A stretch of DNA of 7,051 nucleotides from Pseudomonadota bacterium. GTDB taxonomy: Bacteria > Pseudomonadota > Alphaproteobacteria > Rhizobiales > Tepidamorphaceae. The notes beneath the pieces were generated by a model. That model was not told the origin of the DNA and did not search any database. It saw only the letters and a list, made by a program, of their open reading frames with translations. Position 1 is the first letter of the stretch. Each line of letters opens with the position of its first letter. The stretch is from assembly GCA_023435545.1 (NCBI GenBank), contig JAEYRQ010000539.1, forward strand, positions 1-7,051, in the 5' to 3' direction. Positions 1-6,335 of the stretch are shown in pieces. Position numbers and translations under genes: made by a program.

Positions 1-404
1 CCCTTGCCGGACGCCACCGCGACGATGTGCCGGACGCCAGGAACCGCGACCGCCTGCCGCGTCGGTGCCGGGCGCCCGGGGGGATGGGGGTGCGGATGGG
101 CATGACCGCGCTGTCCGTGCCCGCCCGCAGGCGACGGGCCAGACCGTGCGCCTGCCGGCGCCTCGGAGGTGAGCGTGACCATCACCTTCTCGACGCCGGG
201 GAGCGCCGCCACGGCCTTTTCGGCGGCCTGGCGCAGCGGCTCCAGTTCGCGCGCACGCGCCGGATCGACCGACAGCGCGAAATAGACGCGCCCGCCATGG
301 ATGACCACCTCGGACACCATGCCGAGCGACACGATGTCGCCGGAGCGATCCGGACCCCCGATGCGCCGCAGTTCGTCGAGGATCGTATCCTTGCTCAGTG
401 CCAT
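1..404 (-). CDS. mrp: Mrp/ApbC-family iron-sulfur cluster carrier ATPase, N-terminal part (truncated by window edge)
   Basis: This is the first 134 codons of an Mrp/ApbC (Nbp35/Ind1-like) P-loop ATPase, cytosolic proteins that bind and transfer Fe-S clusters to apo-proteins. The reading frame starts at the ATG at 404 and stays open to the window edge. Residues about 5-80 form a MIP18/DUF59-type domain, with typical elements such as SLGMVSEV and ALPGVEKVMVTLTS. A Gly/Pro/His-rich linker follows at about 83-118, with His at 96, 101, 103, 105 and 107. The protein then enters the ATPase domain with VRHIVAVASGK, the start of the deviant Walker A motif, where the window ends. An AGGGGA ribosome binding site lies 11 nt upstream, at 416-421. 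The gene is transcribed away from the mobA operon. Family assignment is firm. The substrate cluster and the C-terminal CxxC cannot be seen. Confidence 0.9.
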   Translation of the reverse strand, partial: MALSKDTILDELRRIGGPDRSGDIVSLGMVSEVVIHGGRVYFALSVDPARARELEPLRQAAEKAVAALPGVEKVMVTLTSEAPAGARSGPSPAGGHGQRGHAHPHPHPPGRPAPTRQAVAVPGVRHIVAVASGK

Positions 405-458
405 GTCGCCCGTTGTCCCCTGCCGCCGGCGGTTGCCGGCCCTCCTGCCATGGCCGTC

Positions 459-486
459 TATGTAATCCGGCCGCCGCGACGGTCAA
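459..486 (-). promoter_or_regulatory. Candidate sigma-70-type promoter of mrp
   Basis: On the minus strand, TTGACC (481-486) lies 16 nt upstream of TACATA (459-464), about 55 nt before the mrp start codon. The -35 box matches consensus at five of six positions; the -10 box is weaker. The call rests on motif and position only. Confidence 0.4.
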
Positions 487-508
487 ACCCGCGGGCGGCA
501 TGTCGCAC

Positions 509-538
509 TTGGAACGGTGGCCCGGATCGGCCTATGTC
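509..538 (+). promoter_or_regulatory. Candidate promoter of the mobA-mobB-moeA operon
   Basis: TTGGAA (509-514) and TATGTC (533-538) are separated by 18 nt and lie about 95 nt upstream of the mobA start. They sit back to back with the mrp promoter candidate in the 228-nt divergent region 405-632. I see no molybdate-responsive operator (ModE-type palindrome) or Moco riboswitch. The assignment is weak and based on box similarity alone. Confidence 0.25.
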
Positions 539-632
539 TTGAGCGGATGGTCTCGATGAGGTGGCCCGTGGACAACGAAATCCTGGTCCGGCCGAAGGTC
601 TTCGCGCCGCGCGAGCGCGCCGGAGCCCATGC

Positions 633-1316
633 ATGAGCATCACCGGCCAGGACGAGAGCTTCATCAGCGACAACGCCCGCTGGGCACCGATGACGGTCGG
701 CTGCGTGCTCGCGGGCGGCCTGTCTAGGCGCATGGGCGGCGGCGACAAGGCCTTGCGCGAGATCGGCGGGGCGACGATGCTCGGCCGCGTCGTCGAGCGC
801 ATAGCGCCGCAGGTCGGACAGGTCGTCATCAACGCCAACGGCGATCCTGCCCGCTTCGCCGACTTCGGCCGCCCGGTGGTTGCCGATACGGTGCCCGGCT
901 ATGTCGGCCCTCTCGCGGGCATCCTTGCGGGCATGCGCTGGGCCCAGGCGAACGCGCCGGCGGCGCGCTGGATCGTGACAGTTGCGACCGACACGCCGTT
1001 CTTCCCGGAAAATCTGGTCGCGCGGCTGGTCGGCGCGGCCGGCCATATCGAGACCATGATCGCGCTGGCGAAGTCCGGCGATCGTGTGCACCCGGTGTTC
1101 GGTCTGTGGCCGGTTGTGCTGGCAGACGACCTCGAAGCGGCGATCCGCAACGAGGACCTGCGCAAGGTGCTGGTTTGGGTGCATCGCCACCCCAATGTCG
1201 AGGTGATCTTCCGTGGCCCGGTGATCGATGGCATCGAGATCGACCCGTTCTTCAACGTCAACACGCCGGAGGACGCCGAGGTGGCCGAGGTCCTGGCCGG
1301 GGAGCTCGCCCGATGA
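633..1316 (+). CDS. mobA: Molybdenum cofactor guanylyltransferase MobA
   Basis: MobA transfers GMP from GTP to molybdopterin-Mo in the cytoplasm, giving the (bis-)molybdopterin guanine dinucleotide cofactor used by DMSO-reductase-family enzymes. The 227-residue product has the whole signature. LAGGLSRRMGGGDKAL (26-41) is the nucleotide-binding loop with the conserved Lys39. NANGD follows at 67-71 and GPLAGI at 92-97. Asp120 in VATDTPF is the expected Mg-binding aspartate. HPVFGLW lies at 153-159 and FFNVNTPEDA at 206-215. The start at 633 is preferred because GGAG (622-625) stands 7 nt upstream. The family's usual N-terminus corresponds to the internal ATG at 690 (MTVGCVLAGG), so the first 19 residues may not be translated; 561 is an unlikely start. 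The stop overlaps the mobB start (ATGA), implying translational coupling. Confidence 0.95.
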   Translation: MSITGQDESFISDNARWAPMTVGCVLAGGLSRRMGGGDKALREIGGATMLGRVVERIAPQVGQVVINANGDPARFADFGRPVVADTVPGYVGPLAGILAGMRWAQANAPAARWIVTVATDTPFFPENLVARLVGAAGHIETMIALAKSGDRVHPVFGLWPVVLADDLEAAIRNEDLRKVLVWVHRHPNVEVIFRGPVIDGIEIDPFFNVNTPEDAEVAEVLAGELAR

Positions 1317-1888
1317 CCCCCGTGTTCGGCGTCACCGGCTGGAAGAACTCCGGCAAGACCACCCTTGTCACCCGCCTGATCGCCGAGTTCGTCGGGCGCG
1401 GCCTGCGGGTGAACTCGGTGAAGCATGCCCATCACGCCTTCGACATCGACGTGCCGGGCACCGATTCCTTCCGCCACCGCGAGGCCGGCGCCACGGAGGT
1501 GGCCCTTGTCTCGGGAACGCGCTGGGCGCTCATGCACGAACTGCGCGAGGACGACGAGCCGCGGCTCGAGGAGATCTTGGCGCGGATGGGCACGGCCGAC
1601 CTGCTGCTGATCGAGGGCTACAAGCGCGAGCGGCATCCGAAGATCGAGTGCCGCCGGCAGGCGGGCCGCAAGGCGGAGCCGCTGAGCGCCGACGATCCGA
1701 CCATCGTCGCCATCGCCGCCGACTTCCCGGTCGAGAGCGGCGGCCTGCCCGTGTTCCATCTCGACGATGTCGCCGGGATCGCCGAATTCATCGCCAGCCA
1801 TCTCGGCCTCGTGCCGGCGGGCGCCCCGAAGGGGGTGGCTCCCGCGCTGAACGACACGGCGCCGGACACCTCCGGTCGAGGAGGCTGA
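1313..1888 (+). CDS. mobB: Molybdopterin-guanine dinucleotide biosynthesis adaptor protein MobB
   Basis: MobB is a GTP-binding partner of MobA. It is not essential for MGD synthesis in E. coli but is thought to aid cofactor handling or GTP delivery. The 191-residue product is of normal length. Residues 9-17 (GWKNSGKTT) form the P-loop. KHAHHAFDIDVPGTDSFRH (37-55) is the conserved segment after the first helices. ADLLLIEGYK (95-104) is the Walker B-like strand with the conserved Glu101-Gly-Tyr-Lys. The C-terminal tail, about 168-191, is Pro/Gly/Ala-rich and looks disordered. The ATG at 1313 overlaps the mobA stop in ATGA, and GGGGAG (1299-1304) lies 8 nt before it, inside mobA. The stop at 1886-1888 lies 3 nt before moeA, so the three genes should form one transcript. 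Confidence 0.95.
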   Translation: MTPVFGVTGWKNSGKTTLVTRLIAEFVGRGLRVNSVKHAHHAFDIDVPGTDSFRHREAGATEVALVSGTRWALMHELREDDEPRLEEILARMGTADLLLIEGYKRERHPKIECRRQAGRKAEPLSADDPTIVAIAADFPVESGGLPVFHLDDVAGIAEFIASHLGLVPAGAPKGVAPALNDTAPDTSGRGG

Positions 1889-1891
1889 CCC

Positions 1892-3163
1892 ATGCCGATG
1901 CACCGCCTCGCGAACGATTGCTTCGGGCACGATCGGGAGATGCTGCGCCACGACGAGGCGCTGGCGCTCCTGCGCGACAGGCTGGTCCCGGTCGGCGGCA
2001 TCGAGGCGGTGCAACTCGCCTCGGCAACTGGCCGGATCGCCGCGGAACCGGTGACGGCGCCGCGGCCGGTGCCGGCGGCCGACTACTCCGCGGTCGACGG
2101 CTACACCTTCGCTGCGGCCGACTACGCGGCGACGGGCGGGTTCTTCCCGGTCGCCGGCAGGATAGCGGCGGGCCACCCCAGCGACGTCCCGCTGCCCCTC
2201 GGATCGGCGGCGCGCATCTTCACCGGCGGCCTGATGCCCCAGCGCGCCGACACCGTCGCGATGCAGGAGGATTGCGAGGCTCACCGGCAGGATGGGCGGG
2301 ACTTCGTGGTGATACCGTCGGGGCTCGCGGCTGGCGCCAATCGCCGCCGCGCGGGCGAGGACCTTGTCGCCGGCGCCGTCATCGTCGAGGCCGGCACCCT
2401 GCTCAGGGCCCAGGAGATCGGCGCAGTTGCCTCGACCGGAGCGGCGGAGATCGCCTGCTTCGCGCCGCTGCGGGCCGCCGTGTTCTCGACCGGCGACGAG
2501 GTGCTGGAGGCCGGCGATGCGTTTGCCTCCGGGGGGATCTACGACGCCAACCGCCCGCTGCTGAAGAGCCTCTTGGCCGGGCTGCCGGTTGCGGTGACCG
2601 ATCTCGGCATCCTGCCCGATCGGCCGGGAACACTCCGCGACTCGCTCGAGCGGGCCGCGGCCAACCATGACGTGGTGCTGACCACCGGTGGAGCAAGCCG
2701 CGGCGAGGAGGATCACCTGAGCAGCGCGCTCGAGGCGCTCGGCCGCCGGCACCTCTGGCACATCGCCATCAAGCCGGGCCGGCCGATGATGACCGGCCAG
2801 ATCGGCGACTGCATCGTCTTGGGGCTGCCCGGAAACCCGGTGTCGGCTTTCGTCTGCTTCAATCTCTACGTGCGGCCCGCGCTGCGCCGCCTCGGTGGCG
2901 GGACATGGACCGAGCCGCGCCGATTGTCGCTGCCGTCCCGCTTCGAACTCACCAGCAAGCCGGACCGGCGCGAATTCCTGCGCGGGTCGCTGGCGGTCGA
3001 GGAGGGCCGCATCGTCGGCGTCGACAAATATCCGCGCGACGGCTCCGGGCTGATTACGAGCCTCAGGCAGGCGGACGGCCTGATCGAGATCCCCGAGGCG
3101 ACGACCAGTCTCTCGCCCGGTGAGCCGGTCGCCTTCCTGACTTGGGAAGAGCTGGGCCGCTAG
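1892..3163 (+). CDS. moeA: Molybdopterin molybdenumtransferase MoeA
   Basis: MoeA inserts molybdate into adenylylated molybdopterin (made by MogA/MoaB) to give active Moco. The 423-residue product is close to the usual length of about 400. Conserved blocks appear in order: ADYSAVDGYTF (63-73), RIFTGGLMPQRAD (108-120), RAGEDLVAGA (153-162), FSTGDEVLEAGD (198-209), GGIYDANRPLL (214-224), TTGGASRGEEDHL (264-276), IKPGRPMM (293-300) and LGLPGNPVSAFVCFNLYVRPAL (310-331, domain III core). The C-terminal beta domain (about 340-423) ends normally. The ATG at 1892 is backed by AGGAGG (1879-1884) at 7 nt. One deviation is DYS in place of the usual DNS/DNA of the first motif. It is the third gene of the operon after mobA and mobB. 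Its stop codon overlaps that of the convergent gene. Confidence 0.95.
   Translation: MPMHRLANDCFGHDREMLRHDEALALLRDRLVPVGGIEAVQLASATGRIAAEPVTAPRPVPAADYSAVDGYTFAAADYAATGGFFPVAGRIAAGHPSDVPLPLGSAARIFTGGLMPQRADTVAMQEDCEAHRQDGRDFVVIPSGLAAGANRRRAGEDLVAGAVIVEAGTLLRAQEIGAVASTGAAEIACFAPLRAAVFSTGDEVLEAGDAFASGGIYDANRPLLKSLLAGLPVAVTDLGILPDRPGTLRDSLERAAANHDVVLTTGGASRGEEDHLSSALEALGRRHLWHIAIKPGRPMMTGQIGDCIVLGLPGNPVSAFVCFNLYVRPALRRLGGGTWTEPRRLSLPSRFELTSKPDRREFLRGSLAVEEGRIVGVDKYPRDGSGLITSLRQADGLIEIPEATTSLSPGEPVAFLTWEELGR
3160..3163. other. Shared CTAG stop: convergent moeA and DUF6159-like genes overlap by 4 nt
   Basis: The self-complementary tetranucleotide CTAG supplies TAG to moeA (3161-3163, plus) and TAG to the membrane-protein gene (3162-3160, minus). 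There is no room for a terminator between the two genes, so each transcript must run into the other gene as antisense RNA unless it is stopped by another means. Confidence 0.95.
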
Positions 3164-4023
3164 CCCTTCTTCGCTCGGAAGGCCGCCGACAGAAGCCCCG
3201 GATCGAAGCCGCGCGGCGCTGTGCCCGACGTCGCGAAGCTGTAAACGGCGGCGGAGTAGACCGCCCCCAGCGCCGCCGCATAGACCCAGACGATGCAGAG
3301 CGCCACAACCGTCACGGCGGCGATCGCCCATCCCATCATCACCATGTCCCTGCCGGCCACCAGAAGGCCGGTAAACCCGAAGCCAACGGCGGCGATGGCG
3401 AAGATGACCGCGCCGAAGACCAGGCCGATTCCCGCCGAGCCGATGATGTTCTCGCCCCAACTGCGCCTGAGCAGCGAGGCGCTCTCCTTCACCGCCGAGA
3501 TCGGCCCGAGCCCGCGCGCCGCGATCACCGGGACGACGAGGAAGGTCGTCACCGTCCAGGCGACGCCGAGGACGCCCTCGACGATACGTCCAATCGGCCC
3601 GAGGCGTTCGCCGATGAAGCGCAGGACGACGCCGACGGTTGCCGCGATGACCGCATATCCGGCAATGGCGCCGATCCGGCTTGCAGCCAGAGCGATCGCC
3701 GAGCCGAGCGTCGGGTCACCGCCCCGCAGCCGCTCCAGCGCCGCACCGACGAGTGCGGTGTTGAAGAACAGGATGACGAAGTACTGGACGACGTAGAAGA
3801 CGAACAGCCAGACATAGAGCGCAACCGATTCCGGCCCTTCCTGCCCGGTCCCGGTGACGTCGCCGAGGATGCCGGTGACAAAGGCGGGCACGATGAAAGC
3901 CGCCGATACGATCAGCGCGCAGATGCCGGCGACAATTGGCAGGATCAGCAGCTCCCGATCGGATCGGAGCACCGCGGCGCTCGCCTTGGCGAGCTCCCAG
4001 CTTCGGGCGAAACGCTCGAACAT
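3160..4023 (-). CDS. Multi-pass inner-membrane protein, DUF6159-like, function unknown
   Basis: This predicted integral membrane protein of 287 residues has no known enzymatic role. A short cytoplasmic start with FARSWELAKASAAVLRSD (5-22) precedes about six hydrophobic segments. They lie at about 25-51, 68-96, 116-137, 149-169, 193-222 and 229-262. Between segments 4 and 5 is the hydrophilic stretch ARGLGPISAVKESASLLRRS (169-188), which echoes the N-terminal amphipathic segment. This pattern fits the DUF6159 family, recalled from memory rather than searched. There is no signal peptide and there are no catalytic motifs. I chose the ATG at 4023 because homologues begin near this SWxLxK motif and GGGA (4032-4035) stands a few nt upstream. 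A longer frame opens at 4074. It follows the MBL-fold gene on the same strand after 91 nt and could be cotranscribed with it. Confidence 0.8.
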   Translation of the reverse strand: MFERFARSWELAKASAAVLRSDRELLILPIVAGICALIVSAAFIVPAFVTGILGDVTGTGQEGPESVALYVWLFVFYVVQYFVILFFNTALVGAALERLRGGDPTLGSAIALAASRIGAIAGYAVIAATVGVVLRFIGERLGPIGRIVEGVLGVAWTVTTFLVVPVIAARGLGPISAVKESASLLRRSWGENIIGSAGIGLVFGAVIFAIAAVGFGFTGLLVAGRDMVMMGWAIAAVTVVALCIVWVYAAALGAVYSAAVYSFATSGTAPRGFDPGLLSAAFRAKKG

Positions 4024-4114
4024 CGACACGATCCCATGGCACGACCCCACCGCCCGGTCCGGCGGCTCGCGCATGGAATACCCACGACCTGTTGAAATCC
4101 GGTGAAGGCGCTGC

Positions 4115-5098
4115 TCAGAGCTCGAAGCGCCACGGTTCGGGCCGGTACTCGTACGTCCCGCCTTCGCTCAGGATACGGCCGATTCCGGGAAACGGCAGAT
4201 GCATACCCGCCACCAGCAGCCGGTCGCGCGCCGACATGTCGAACGCCTTCCTGCGCGTCGAGATCGCCATGTCCGGGCCGATGTCGAAGGCGATCGACCA
4301 TTCCGGATGCGGCACCTGCAACAGCGCCGAATGCACGATGTCGCCCCAGATCAGCAAGGTGTCGGGCCCGGAGTGAACAATGAAGCCGTTGTGGCCGGGC
4401 GTATGTCCGGGAAGCCCGATTGAGCGAAGGCCGGGCATCACCTCGTCGTCGCCGCCGATCAGACGGGTCCGCTTGGCGTAGGGCGTGATGGCGGCCTGGG
4501 CGGCCTGGAAGAACACCTTGCCCTGCTCGTTGGCCTTGGCCATCAGTTCCGCATCGGTCCAGAAGTTCCAGTCGGCCTCGTGCACGACCAGCTCGGCGTT
4601 CGGAAAGACCGCCGCGCCGTCGCCCGTCACCAGCCCGCCGATGTGGTCGGGATGCAGGTGCGTGGCCACGACGAGGTCGACCGCAGCGGGGTCGATCCCG
4701 GCCGCCTTCAGGCTGCCCGGCAGCCGGCCGAGGGTCGGGCCCAGCAGGTTGCGCCCGCCGGCGTCGATCAGTGCCAGGCGGTCCCCGGCGTTCACCGCGA
4801 ATGCGTTGACGCCACTACGCACGAACGACCCCACCGGCACGAAGGCCGCCTCCTGAAGCCGGTGGACTTCCTCTTCCGAGGCATCGGGGAACAGATTGGT
4901 GCCGACATCGAGGAAGCCATCGAGCAGCGCCGTCACCTCGATGTCGCTGCCGATCGACAGCCGGTAGATTCCCGGGACCTGCCGAACCGCGCGCGGCTGG
5001 GCTGCTGCCGCCGGACCTGCCCCCGGCCCCATCCCCAGCCCCACCAGAGCCGCGCCTCCTGCGCCTGCCGCGAGGAATTGTCGCCGCGTCCAATCCAT
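4115..5098 (-). CDS. Tat-exported metallo-beta-lactamase-fold hydrolase (methyl parathion hydrolase/lactonase-like)
   Basis: This is a 327-residue MBL-fold metallohydrolase. The N-terminus has a twin-arginine signal: TRRQFLA (4-10), an Ala/Gly-rich hydrophobic stretch, then an AAAAQ-type cleavage region near 30-34. That implies folding in the cytoplasm and export to the periplasm. The metal site looks complete for two metals: HLHPDH (His147, His149, Asp151, His152), His232 in PGHTPGH, Asp253 in IWGDIVH, and His300 in AGMHLPFPG. The layout matches the methyl parathion hydrolase/quorum-quenching lactonase branch, which hydrolyses esters, lactones or phosphotriesters. The native substrate cannot be read from sequence. 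I chose the ATG at 5098 because it places the Tat motif at the N-terminus; GGAG (5109-5112) is 10 nt upstream. An in-frame ATG at 5137 is less likely. The gene is divergent from the amino-acid transporter and 91 nt upstream of the DUF6159-like gene. Confidence 0.9.
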   Translation of the reverse strand: MDWTRRQFLAAGAGGAALVGLGMGPGAGPAAAAQPRAVRQVPGIYRLSIGSDIEVTALLDGFLDVGTNLFPDASEEEVHRLQEAAFVPVGSFVRSGVNAFAVNAGDRLALIDAGGRNLLGPTLGRLPGSLKAAGIDPAAVDLVVATHLHPDHIGGLVTGDGAAVFPNAELVVHEADWNFWTDAELMAKANEQGKVFFQAAQAAITPYAKRTRLIGGDDEVMPGLRSIGLPGHTPGHNGFIVHSGPDTLLIWGDIVHSALLQVPHPEWSIAFDIGPDMAISTRRKAFDMSARDRLLVAGMHLPFPGIGRILSEGGTYEYRPEPWRFEL

Positions 5099-5307
5099 TG
5101 CGTCCCAACTCCGTACCCGAACTCGCCCCGATTGCACGCGAGTCTAGCACAGCCGCCGGGCTGTCCGCATCCAATGGGAACGTATGGTGAGCGATCCAGA
5201 CAGTTGCGCGGCAAGGAAAATTGGTGGGAAGATGGCGCACACCGTCCGAACGGGCGGACATGGAAACCGGACCGACAAGCACGTCAGGAACCAACAGAGG
5301 GAAATCG
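5099..5307. promoter_or_regulatory. Divergent intergenic region between the MBL hydrolase and the amino-acid transporter
   Basis: This 209-nt region must carry the promoters of both flanking genes. On the minus strand a -10-like TAGACT (5141-5146) lies 43 nt before the hydrolase start, but I see no good -35 at the right distance. Just upstream is a perfect 6-bp inverted repeat, ACAGCC (5149-5154) with GGCTGT (5159-5164), placed where an operator could act. Before the transporter there is a small inverted repeat, GTCCG (5244-5248) with CGGAC (5255-5259). I found no convincing plus-strand promoter boxes. The general call is safe; the individual sites are weak. Confidence 0.4.
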
Positions 5308-6084
5308 ATGCGTCATATCGTGCGTCTCGCCGCCATCGCGGCTGCCGTCGCGCTGGCCACCGGGGCAGCGTCCGCCAAGGACTGGACCAAGGTCCGCATT
5401 GGCACCGAAGGCGCCTACCCGCCCTTCAACTTCTACGATTCCAACAACCAGCTTCAGGGCTTCGACGTCGAGATCGCGCAGGCCCTGTGCGACAAGATGG
5501 AGGTCGAGTGCGAACTGGTCGCGCAGGACTGGGACGGTATCATCCCGGCGCTGCTGGCGAACAAGTACGACGCGATCATCGCCTCGATGTCGATCACCGA
5601 GGAGCGTATGAAGGTGGTCGACTTCACCGACAAGTACTACGGCTCTTCGGCCAATTTCGTCGCCCGCAAGGACAGCGGCATCACCGACATCTCGCCCGAG
5701 GCGCTGAAGGGCAAGTCGCTCGGCGCACAGTCGGCGACGATCCACGCCAACTACCTCGAGGGCGAGTATCCGGGCTTCGACATCAAGCTCTACGGCACCC
5801 AGGACGAGGCCAATCTCGATCTCGCCAACGGCCGCCTCGACGCGGTGCTCGCCGACTCCTTCGTGCTCTACGACTGGCTGGAGTCCACCGACGAGGGCAA
5901 GTGCTGCCAGTTCGTCGGCGAGAAGCTGACCGACGAGGAGTATTTCGGCATCGGTGCCGGCATCGCCGTGCGCAAAGATGACCCGGAGCTGAAGGAGATG
6001 CTGAACAAGGCGCTGGCCGAGATCATCGCCGACGGCACCTACGCGAAGATCAACGACAAGTACTTCCCGTTCTCGATCTACTGA
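5308..6084 (+). CDS. Periplasmic amino-acid-binding protein of an ABC importer (HisJ/ArgT/OccT type)
   Basis: This 258-residue solute-binding protein captures a polar, probably basic, amino acid or opine-like ligand in the periplasm and hands it to the membrane permease. Residues 1-23 are a Sec signal peptide with an ASA cleavage site before Lys24. The mature protein has the family-3 signature: IGTEGAYPPFNF (31-42), GFDVEIAQALC (51-61), QDWDGIIPALLANKYDAIIA (73-92) and SMSITEERMK (93-102). Tyr37, Ser93, Arg100 and Asp183 sit where HisJ contacts the ligand backbone. Cys61 and Cys68 match the HisJ disulfide in position and spacing. An unusual Cys-Cys pair stands at 199-200. The ATG at 5308 is preferred because GAGGGA (5297-5302) precedes it and the signal peptide starts there. 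The permease gene lies 298 nt downstream. The ligand is inferred from subfamily resemblance only. Confidence 0.92.
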   Translation: MRHIVRLAAIAAAVALATGAASAKDWTKVRIGTEGAYPPFNFYDSNNQLQGFDVEIAQALCDKMEVECELVAQDWDGIIPALLANKYDAIIASMSITEERMKVVDFTDKYYGSSANFVARKDSGITDISPEALKGKSLGAQSATIHANYLEGEYPGFDIKLYGTQDEANLDLANGRLDAVLADSFVLYDWLESTDEGKCCQFVGEKLTDEEYFGIGAGIAVRKDDPELKEMLNKALAEIIADGTYAKINDKYFPFSIY

Positions 6085-6173
6085 TCGGGACAGGCCCAGC
6101 CTGGAACCGGAGCATCGCCCGGTCCCGCAGGCGCTACGCCGAGCCACTGCCCGATAGCCGATTTGGCGCGTCA

Positions 6174-6267
6174 TCCCGGACGGCCACCGCGAAGTCGGGT
6201 GTTTCCGACTTCGCTTTATCACCAGAGCCGACATCGGAAACTTCCGATGTCGGTGGCCGATCCGGGA
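6174..6267. repeat. Three-way-junction palindrome with two perfect hairpins (left module of the element)
   Basis: Hairpin A pairs GCGAAGTCGG (6189-6198) with CCGACTTCGC (6205-6214) around a 6-nt loop. Hairpin B pairs CCGACATCGGAA (6228-6239) with TTCCGATGTCGG (6242-6253), a 12-bp perfect palindrome with a 2-nt centre. An outer stem closes both: 6174-6189 pairs with 6251-6267, interrupted only by a bulged A at 6260. The outer stem and the hairpins share a few bases at their junctions. The plus-strand RNA could fold as a cloverleaf-like structure, and the DNA could extrude a cruciform. Confidence 0.85.
6189..6219 (+). terminator. Possible weak terminator or mRNA-stabilising hairpin after the binding-protein gene
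   Basis: The 10-bp GC-rich hairpin 6189-6214 is followed by CTTTAT, a short U-tract. It lies about 105 nt after the binding-protein stop and well before the permease. It could partly end transcription or protect the upstream message from 3' exonucleases. The U-tract is too short for a confident intrinsic terminator. Confidence 0.3.
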
Positions 6268-6335
6268 TCGGGAGGGCATGACGGCGACGGCGTAGCGCCC
6301 CGATCCCGGTACTCGGCGGTCGCCTCGACCGGGAT
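6262..6335. repeat. Right-hand palindromic modules of the element
   Basis: CCGGGATCGG (6262-6271) pairs perfectly with CCGATCCCGG (6300-6309) and encloses the near-palindrome GGCGTAGCGCC (6289-6299). ATCCCGGT (6303-6310) can instead pair with ACCGGGAT (6328-6335), enclosing a small hairpin, CGGTCG (6317-6322) with CGACCG (6326-6331). These pairings compete with each other and with the terminal repeats, so the element has several alternative folds. Confidence 0.75.

Noticed and set aside
405..632. Possible molybdenum-cofactor riboswitch or ModE site ahead of mobA
   Set aside because: I could not find the long paired structure of a Moco aptamer or a ModE-like palindrome in this stretch.
899..3460. 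Very long (853-codon) open frame on the minus strand, antisense to mobA, mobB and moeA
   Set aside because: Its translation is Arg/Gly/Ala/Asp-rich low-complexity sequence without any family motif, and it lies opposite three clearly real genes. In GC-rich DNA the complementary frame of a real gene often stays open.
3142..4095. Open frame of 317 codons on the plus strand opposite the DUF6159-like gene
   Set aside because: The composition is Arg/Asp/His-rich with no hydrophobic or domain pattern, whereas the minus strand gives a coherent six-segment membrane protein.
4107..4131. GGCGCT/AGCGCC inverted repeat spanning the hydrolase stop codon, as a terminator
   Set aside because: The stem is only 6 bp with a 13-nt loop and no T-run follows on the minus strand.
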